Origin: Scybalousia_A sp964639765
GTDB lineage: Bacteria > Bacteroidota > Bacteroidia > Bacteroidales > P3
Length of the DNA: 51,765 bases
Direction: 5' to 3'
Assembly (NCBI GenBank): GCA_964639765.1
Contig: CAZXEN010000016.1
Location: 1-51,765 of the forward strand
Position 1 is the stretch's first letter, and every line of letters begins with the position of its first letter. The notes under the pieces are model-generated. The model did no database searches. It saw nothing but the letters and a program-made list of their open reading frames with translations, and was not told the origin of the DNA. Both the position numbers and the translations under genes were made by a program. Positions 48,401 to 51,765 of the stretch are shown in pieces.

Positions 48401-51393
48401 GATTTACCATAAACATTATTAAATGCTATTGTATCATTTGTTCCCGAAACCAGATTTACACCATAGCCCAAATAAGCTGCCATAGGTTCTTCAGAGAAAT
48501 TGTAGATACTTATCTGGTTATTTACAATTCTGGAATTGTTAACCTCAGACAAAGACACGGCACTTAAGCCTTTAAGTATAACCTTGTTTGCTTCAAATCT
48601 TAGTCTCTGGGAATTCAAAGCTGTCAAAGCATAATTTACTTCTGAAAGATTTTCATAAACATCGTCTTCAAAAGCAGTAATAAATGTATTTCCTTTGATT
48701 GTAGTTGTAGTGTTGTACTCCACATATATCACATTTCTTGTTCCAATATTGAAAGTAGAATTCAAAATCTTCACTCCCGTGTTTGGATTTACAGGAGAAA
48801 GACCTTTGATATATACAGCACGAGGATGGGAAGCTGCTGTCAAAAAGTTGAACTCACAACTGTCTATCCTTATATTGTTTGCTGCTCCCACGTTGATATA
48901 GGAATTTGTTGTTACAGTTGTGCTTGATGATACAGGAGAAACAATGTCAACAAAACGAAGACCGACAAGGTCTATGCCTTCAGAAAGATTTGAGAGTTTA
49001 ATCAAGGAAGAAGCCATTGTAGGCTTTATATCAAAGTTTTTCAGTTTAAAGTGTTTTACTCCGTCCAAAGTAAATGTTGGTTTATCTGTTGCTATAGGAT
49101 TACCGCTGTTGTTATAAGCTATTGTAGCAAACTTAACTCTGTTGTTGATGTCTGCACTTTCAAATGTCACTGTGTTCAATGCGCTGACACCTTGAACACA
49201 AGTAGGGAAAACAATAGGAGCGCTATATGCTGTATCCAATGCTTTCACCTTGAATGTTACAGGTCCGTTTACACCACTGTTTATCATCATAAAGAAAGCA
49301 TCATCAAATGTCTGATATGTCCTATTTGCAGGAACACCGCTAATCTGACCACCTACAGCATAAACACCGTTCATCTGACCTTCAGAAACAATGATATTGA
49401 AATATGCAGTATCGTTAGCAATATTCCAGTCTGTTATGCTTTCATCTGATTCCAAAGCTGTCCAGACAGCAAGTTTATGCTGGCCTGCTGCAGGTGAGAA
49501 GGTATTGGTTATTGTAAAGTTTGTGTTTGCTCCTGATGCAAGCGTACCTGTCCAAGTGGTAGACTGGATATTTGTATAATCATTGTCAAGCATATAATAT
49601 ACTTTGATTGTATTCAAAGCACTTGTACCGCTGTTCTGCAATCTGACTGTAAGAGGATAGTTCTGTCCTGCAATACAATAACCTGTTGTTGGTATTGTTC
49701 CGTCGCAGGTTACGGCATTTGACGGACTTACAAGAGTATCTCTGTTTATTCCTGCATCAAATTCAAAGAAACAGGTATTAACAAAATTAAACTTAAAGTT
49801 AGGTCTTACTGTCGTGGATCCGTCAGTTGTTCCCCAGTTTGTAATACATGCTTCTTGGTAACCTGTTGTTCCCAATTCCACTTTCTTTGTCGTGTTCCCT
49901 GTCGTAGTAGGAATACATTCCACCTTTGTTGCTGCTGAAGAGATAACATTTGGAGAGTCAAAACAGGTAGTTATGACAAGGTCTGATATACCGTCCCAGA
50001 CAAATGCCTGCTCTTCATAGAAAGGAAAATAAAACCAACCCTCTCCAGGCAAAGCAAGGTTTGGATTGCTATATACTTCCACAACATCTGAGTATGGAAG
50101 TGTGGGACTAAGAGTGTCATTAGGTGCTATGGCTCCAAATTTCAGCTTGAAATTAGGCATCAAGGCTCCTGCAGCACTTGCCTGAGTTACATTTATAGAC
50201 AAACCTTTCAATATTCCGGGGCCAAATCCTGCATTCAGCAATTCACTTGCCTTATATCTCATCTGATATTTTGCCCTTGTAATGGTAGAACTTGTTTTAA
50301 AAACTATTTCTGCCGAAGAAGTATTGGTCTGCTGTATGGTTGTATCACCGACATAAGGCAATACTGACTTTGTTTTAAAATAGGAGTCATATGGGAAAGG
50401 AAATGTCAGCCTATTGTTTTTATGGTCGTTTATAACTGCACGCCAACAGATGACAGAATCCACTCCGGCGTATGGGATAAAAGCAGTATACTGGGTATTT
50501 ACAACATTGGTCAAAGGCACTCTGTATTTGTTTTGTGGAGAACCTTCAAGATAATACTCAACATACAAAGAATCTGCAACAGTTGTTATACTTCCATTTC
50601 TATCTTGCAAATTCAAAGACACTTCTATATCAGAACAGTTTGGGAAATTATAGTTTGACGGATAGGTTATAGTACTTGTTATCTGAGGAACACGAATATC
50701 TTCGTTGGACAGTTGGGATTCAAACAGACGTATATCATCCAAGAACCAACCTGTTGCATTGTCTGCACTTGATGTCTGAGGTATGACAAACCTTATTTGG
50801 AAACTGTTGTCAGTAGAAGTCAGGAAGTTGGCAAGATAGAACACTGCATGCTTCCATGTGAATTTGTTGTAATAATAGTTCTCCGGATTGTACAAATACT
50901 CCATAATTGTAGCCTTAGGAATACTTACATTACCAAAGTCGCTCCAATAATAATAGGTGTAAAACGCACCATTGAAGTTTGGTTCATTACCTCCGTATGT
51001 ACGGTCAAAGTCCTGAGGATTGATTCTTGTACCTCCATCAACAATCAACTGCCATTCTGAATTGGAACCCGTTTTTACTTCAATATAGGCTCCGACATTG
51101 TTGTTCTTTATTATAGGCAGGTGTGATAATTCCATTCTTACATTATGCCCCGGCGTAATGTTATACACTGGAGAAGTAAGTATCACCGCACCGGAAGAGG
51201 AAGGTTTCATCCAAAGACTCTTTGTTCCGGAAGAATGAATATCCTGATCCACTACAATGTTTTGAGTACTGGAAGCAGTCCAGTTGGATGGAAGACCGTT
51301 CTCAAATGTCACATGTTCCAATAGTGTAGGTTGTGCGTTCAAAACAAATACGCCCAACAGACTACATACAATAGATAAAAGTACCTTTTTCAT
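39427..51393 (-). CDS. Giant T9SS-secreted multidomain surface protein (3988 residues)
   Basis: One uninterrupted frame of 12 kb. Signal peptide (1-20, ending LNA). Approximate plan: jelly-roll/choice-of-anchor-like domain (20-235), two fibronectin/CARDB-type regions, right-handed beta-helix (about 690-1150), Ig-like and lamin-tail-like domain (about 1330-1470), CARDB-like modules, second beta-helix (about 2080-2490), more CARDB/Ig modules, a GEVED domain (about 3040-3140, FVDWNMNGILEGEDTTQI and GKGEIEDYLLQI), a second jelly-roll domain (about 3260-3450), more CARDB modules, and a C-terminal T9SS type A sorting domain (about 3905-3988: NIPNPYNSQTNIGFTLPKSG, SLYVTNTLGQVVYSK, MIIVR). It is exported by Sec and then by T9SS to the surface or medium. 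Role unknown; adhesin or glycan-binding is likely for this architecture. No catalytic domain is obvious. Confidence 0.93.
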   Translation of the reverse strand: MKKVLLSIVCSLLGVFVLNAQPTLLEHVTFENGLPSNWTASSTQNIVVDQDIHSSGTKSLWMKPSSSGAVILTSPVYNITPGHNVRMELSHLPIIKNNNVGAYIEVKTGSNSEWQLIVDGGTRINPQDFDRTYGGNEPNFNGAFYTYYYWSDFGNVSIPKATIMEYLYNPENYYYNKFTWKHAVFYLANFLTSTDNSFQIRFVIPQTSSADNATGWFLDDIRLFESQLSNEDIRVPQITSTITYPSNYNFPNCSDIEVSLNLQDRNGSITTVADSLYVEYYLEGSPQNKYRVPLTNVVNTQYTAFIPYAGVDSVICWRAVINDHKNNRLTFPFPYDSYFKTKSVLPYVGDTTIQQTNTSSAEIVFKTSSTITRAKYQMRYKASELLNAGFGPGILKGLSINVTQASAAGALMPNFKLKFGAIAPNDTLSPTLPYSDVVEVYSNPNLALPGEGWFYFPFYEEQAFVWDGISDLVITTCFDSPNVISSAATKVECIPTTTGNTTKKVELGTTGYQEACITNWGTTDGSTTVRPNFKFNFVNTCFFEFDAGINRDTLVSPSNAVTCDGTIPTTGYCIAGQNYPLTVRLQNSGTSALNTIKVYYMLDNDYTNIQSTTWTGTLASGANTNFTITNTFSPAAGQHKLAVWTALESDESITDWNIANDTAYFNIIVSEGQMNGVYAVGGQISGVPANRTYQTFDDAFFMMINSGVNGPVTFKVKALDTAYSAPIVFPTCVQGVSALNTVTFESADINNRVKFATIAYNNSGNPIATDKPTFTLDGVKHFKLKNFDIKPTMASSLIKLSNLSEGIDLVGLRFVDIVSPVSSSTTVTTNSYINVGAANNIRIDSCEFNFLTAASHPRAVYIKGLSPVNPNTGVKILNSTFNIGTRNVIYVEYNTTTTIKGNTFITAFEDDVYENLSEVNYALTALNSQRLRFEANKVILKGLSAVSLSEVNNSRIVNNQISIYNFSEEPMAAYLGYGVNLVSGTNDTIAFNNVYGKSLYAYDRRVIGMSLGADGQTTTNNIFKNNMIVSDGHGFAVVVKPTSATNSAASFVFSHNMYYKTTSVLGMPLFSYNGELNTTEASWQTSTGETYSSYTRDPVFTDWNNLYTTVVYPCTRGVAINNITEDFYGNARPTGSNPCIGAREYFAPRSNIHVLATGLTSGDFDGNRSYSSCFFGNESVFVTFINLSTDTIQNGDGIFKYKVDNNTTVSYTFPNSIIPDSIYTATFSTPFDFSTTNADVYFSLKTWADVAADTINDNDTAYAYVNSFAQLPALSPMSVNIDYGETATLTVNSQDSIYWYYHATDEEPFLKSHTFTTDALLHDTAFYFSRKSEIPVLKITEIQFISATEGLTNPMPDWATTTNNFYEISNLGSGAINMTGYKFAYVRETKPGTPTTPKTLSNSMTKTYTFPNNFILQPNTSVWLVNKTGTSTNEVLYMGSATGVIDTNAAGFVLKNSSDTIIDAVTINYANFNANTNVPSTIWSGYVVTPTTTQQIAGNSPTSHIAGLTRNNANGTNASAWTCASASNLMTIGEYNEDLTVHIVNDCYGYKTTYNVIINDPPANEIILTGIRLANGLESESCGLTDVSFTVSMVNMGAFATTTPIPLVAELYENGTMISTFTENYTPSLSTDTVDYTLTGTFDLTANTSNRYFTIVVYSNLAADTINHNDTASMMVTSFHTPLPPTTTNVSIPYATSATLTANGGLNRLVWYADLTSNTPLAVGDYTTPILYETTTYYVESLQREDSYQEVGTGTSTTGTSGNAMYPGPLNAKQQNLKEQYLFKASDLLANGMQAGNINSLAFHIATVTLGSGQTAATLQNYNMKIGSTTDNALSTWKTGLTDVYTASAINLTSADNNTWITMDFATPFVWDGESNIVVQICFSSPSSANTVRTYHSTSNYNSTIAYKHASNDACSYTGTATAVQRIPNVRFGVDAYGCSSSRSPLTVTVAPSPSCEPALTAFVSPEGSTVESGISTPITVVLKNNGTAPLTSANIELYLGDVTTPSTSYSWTGNLASGDSVNVTVMNHVFTPGALTITAVVVKECDNVHSNDTISLPINICVGNSTSVTTYTISPSASADYHTISAALEDLVVSGVCGPIIFNVDNATYTENFTIPFIQGVSEDNTITFQAANPTAKPKIVASTSILFDSTEYIVFKDIVFNTTSNITLVDINSSHNISFSGVSFTTSTTTATLVNLRGANTNIEFVGDTLYGGKYQMTSTLTAVDNVASGLLVSSCWFWGASANSIALASFNDVQIVGNTIRQQASTEIGRAISFRKISGSNSRIEANDIYMVSGTKVREGIEVKASQFTYLSPLLVFNNSVSIKGTTSSSINSIGIDVDTSSYVYLYFNTVNMASSTNSQSSISLKVGKGSSNVIVRNNNLDNSAKGFAYYVEKVATVSISNNNNYAVNGTKFAYWATNIANLGALQTANNMDASSFAEANPFTNDSVLSILYPTAIANAGVTIEGITKDIQQHNRPIAPPPTIGAYELARNDYDAGVIAINQPLSTIDYVEGDQIPVQVRIKNFGNYSITSLDLVAKLKYDEFDQTPIATLNETYTGMLTSMDEADYTFTGTFTAQLNNPITSPLYLEVYAVINDDEDPLNDTSKVSFNVEPAYNLQVVKTENVTERCKLLNQPITVQIKNVGVKAIHATDNVFITYEVENRPDMSVTEQLQLPYTYNGVSYDSIQHNVQIGYTFNQTANFYPLGTSDTTWKVRSYITFAEDHVPTNDTSSYITVTSRVSPPAPVALNDTVFYGTIGHPSAYQDGHLQIKWFTDSLQTTPFYTVSYSNNTGQYNPYTTTDRVFADSIYYTRVNLTGSYPCESFYTEVKVIVKDRQPVDMAALRVTAPLHTIVSSFAWAGGTVSHTDYEIGTSNASVYMEEDTVKFLIVNYGTQPATGFNVSYSIATSATAEPTIVTETCTATILPTQQYVYSFANLADVSDPSKTYRIRAWVDAANDATPLNDTSDYRLVKPLNGNTLYSTPSVTEASSLDITRVQFANIDNTTIAGDDTYSDFTQTVEPAILFKGITDTLYVQHQNASSMEAGLFHSGWMKVFVDWNMNGILEGEDTTQIYNAHYPNWELVYSDTVLRSESMNTIPITVPTQMQNGKTRMRIILSQEDSKHDFYAGQDMTIGKGEIEDYLLQILPMEENNAQLLRFTSPSETFQTAEQQTIKVMVKNVGRNNMTAANIHWFVNDEEQGVVNWTGNLATSQVQEITLGTINAGYGNTTLRAYIDLPGDTYNINDTVLTNIFRFKTYDITYEESFDDQIILNDDFYAYEINAAKPENCWQLGMPNADSNSKITEAYSYPYCWKTNLNGKYPKNNISILYSPVFNIELIKPDTLSFMLYRAMGSATMTVEYLDYQGQWQIIEGDTIEGVPSGYHWYSGQNGFTGTNSAGWTQVTYSLDHLVTNMGIKAQFRFIFTSGSGTTSDGVAIDDFRLAKGLRDQDAGVTYVELTPSILPNYGQLFYPKVTVHNYGREPLSNYRVCYMSEDMHIPTCEDVSYGDNGIVPGRDTIYTFQTGHYLDVAMPDPFSIVAFTRLNPVDLYAENDTAWANVVIGPLQKDAAVIAIEQPAEQIVSNDDVEIAVRIRNYGLDPISELPVSYIITGSSQVDETITFNPPLYNGDEYVYHFNQRYHASFGSVNLKVWSSLPGDYYHDNDTLYKRLQGSSYTQDIEARYITIDDSDPNAIGIQLAFLNRSSIGVGDITVGYYYDGNINNAVEETYRLGHVLPAGDYGYHYFTQKLPRRVYQSICAYIVAPNEVNLSNDTTCTLMMGYTDGAADTIFIEETMAEDCLVQLVGHNNGTLGGNTMVTAHFVLNGDWSNVISQTFNWEYDEPNPEMRQYMTFSYRIPKSENSEYDIVAWLDYPHDWHHWNDTTRIYQVKTYVGLDDVVSSEKGFVLEQNIPNPYNSQTNIGFTLPKSGKVSLYVTNTLGQVVYSKDANYSEGYHNIDFDATKLDEGVYYYTMEFDGEKQVRKMIIVR

Positions 51394-51444
51394 TTTATTT
51401 CTATTTTATTATTATCTAATTAATTTACATAATAATTCAACTTG

Positions 51445-51452
51445 CAAAGTTA
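51445..51452 (-). promoter_or_regulatory. -7 element (TAACTTTG) for the giant T9SS protein gene
   Basis: TAACTTTG followed by C on the minus strand, 51 bases before the start codon. No TTTG at -33. Confidence 0.55.
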
Positions 51453-51690
51453 CATTTTTTTCTAAAAAAATCTGCATTTTTAGCCTATTTTTTGCCTCTA
51501 CTGAAAGAAAAAGACTGTCTTTCAAAATATTAAGCCTAAGCATTCGCAACAAAATCAGCATTTTCTCTCTGTTATTTCGTCTAAAACGACAGTTTTCTTT
51601 TATAAGACAACAAGGAAATTGATTTGTCTCAAGTTTTGGCTAAGAAAAACTCTGGGTAAAAAAAATTATATCTTAATATTAACATACCTT

Positions 51691-51765
51691 AAAAAAGACT
51701 TGGTTTTTACGAAAAAAAACGAAGTTTTTATACCCTAAAAAGTAGGTTTTTGTACCCTAAAAACG
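51691..51765 (+). repeat. Array 5: at least three 21-22-base units, cut by window edge
   Basis: T-runs begin at 51704, 51725 and 51747 (steps 21 and 22), with cores CTTGG, CGAAG and GTAGG and the linker TACCCTAAA twice. Bases 51712-51739 are identical to 17251-17278 in array 3, and the 13 bases before them differ from array 3 at only three positions. Confidence 0.85.

Larger units (their letters stand above)
51394..51765. other. Upstream region of the giant gene, cut by window edge
   Basis: 372 bases with the -7 element at 51445, then about 220 AT-rich bases without a coding frame, then repeat array 5 from 51691, which runs off the end of the window. Confidence 0.5.

Noticed and set aside
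1..51765. tRNA genes, rRNA genes, insertion sequences, phage or plasmid genes
   Set aside because: None was seen by eye in any gene-free stretch; a covariance-model scan would be needed to exclude small RNAs completely.

Overview
The window comes from a low-GC member of the Bacteroidota, most likely the order Bacteroidales. Four things support this. Many genes are preceded by the Bacteroidota sigma-factor -7 element TAnnTTTG, in two cases with an exact -33 TTTG 19 bases upstream. Shine-Dalgarno sequences are almost absent. Lineage-typical families are present (DUF5606, DUF5106, long-tailed S16, PorX, DoxX-thioredoxin fusion). A 3988-residue secreted protein ends in a type IX secretion (T9SS) sorting domain. 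I see no tRNA or rRNA gene, insertion sequence, phage gene or CRISPR array.

Layout. 1-5.3 kb: cut TrmH-type methyltransferase, lipoprotein, membrane-anchored AraC regulator, serC, Hsp20, then a 680-base gene-free stretch. 5.3-9.6 kb: pyruvate phosphate dikinase, convergent with a four-gene operon dapB - ROK kinase - GH2 beta-mannosidase - DUF5106 thioredoxin protein (to 13.7 kb). 13.7-17.2 kb: tgt-lptF/G pair diverging from a GT2 glycosyltransferase. 17.5-20.6 kb: ECF sigma factor, then panD - flippase-like protein - a fused heptose-1-phosphate adenylyltransferase/O-methyltransferase. 20.8-25.4 kb: recJ converging on yidC - S4 protein - DUF5606. 25.5-32.2 kb: lipoprotein, gcvT, a nuclease-fold protein, two cysteine-containing mini-lipoproteins, a DoxX-thioredoxin membrane protein, porX and tsaE. 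32.6-39.3 kb: rpsP-rimM, comF, a pair of secreted cysteine-rich proteins (one with a DUF4405-like membrane domain), rbfA - LolC/E-type permease - cysS. 39.4-51.4 kb: one giant T9SS cargo protein on the minus strand.

Most genes are housekeeping. Envelope biology recurs: LptF/G, YidC, the Lol-type permease, RfaE2, PorX and the giant cargo protein.

The most unusual signal is non-coding. Five intergenic stretches (647-800, about 4815-5140, 17230-17336, 32320-32402, 51691-51765) are built of degenerate units spaced 21-22 bases apart, two helical turns. Each unit is an A-run, a short locus-specific core and a T-run. Three of the stretches run straight into a transcription terminator made from the same sequence, and two that lie 34 kb apart share about 40 nearly identical bases. 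Other points of interest are the RfaE2/O-methyltransferase fusion, the paired cysteine/calcium-loop proteins with a 54-base coding minisatellite, the mini-lipoprotein pair, and twelve NDT-ending modules in the giant protein.
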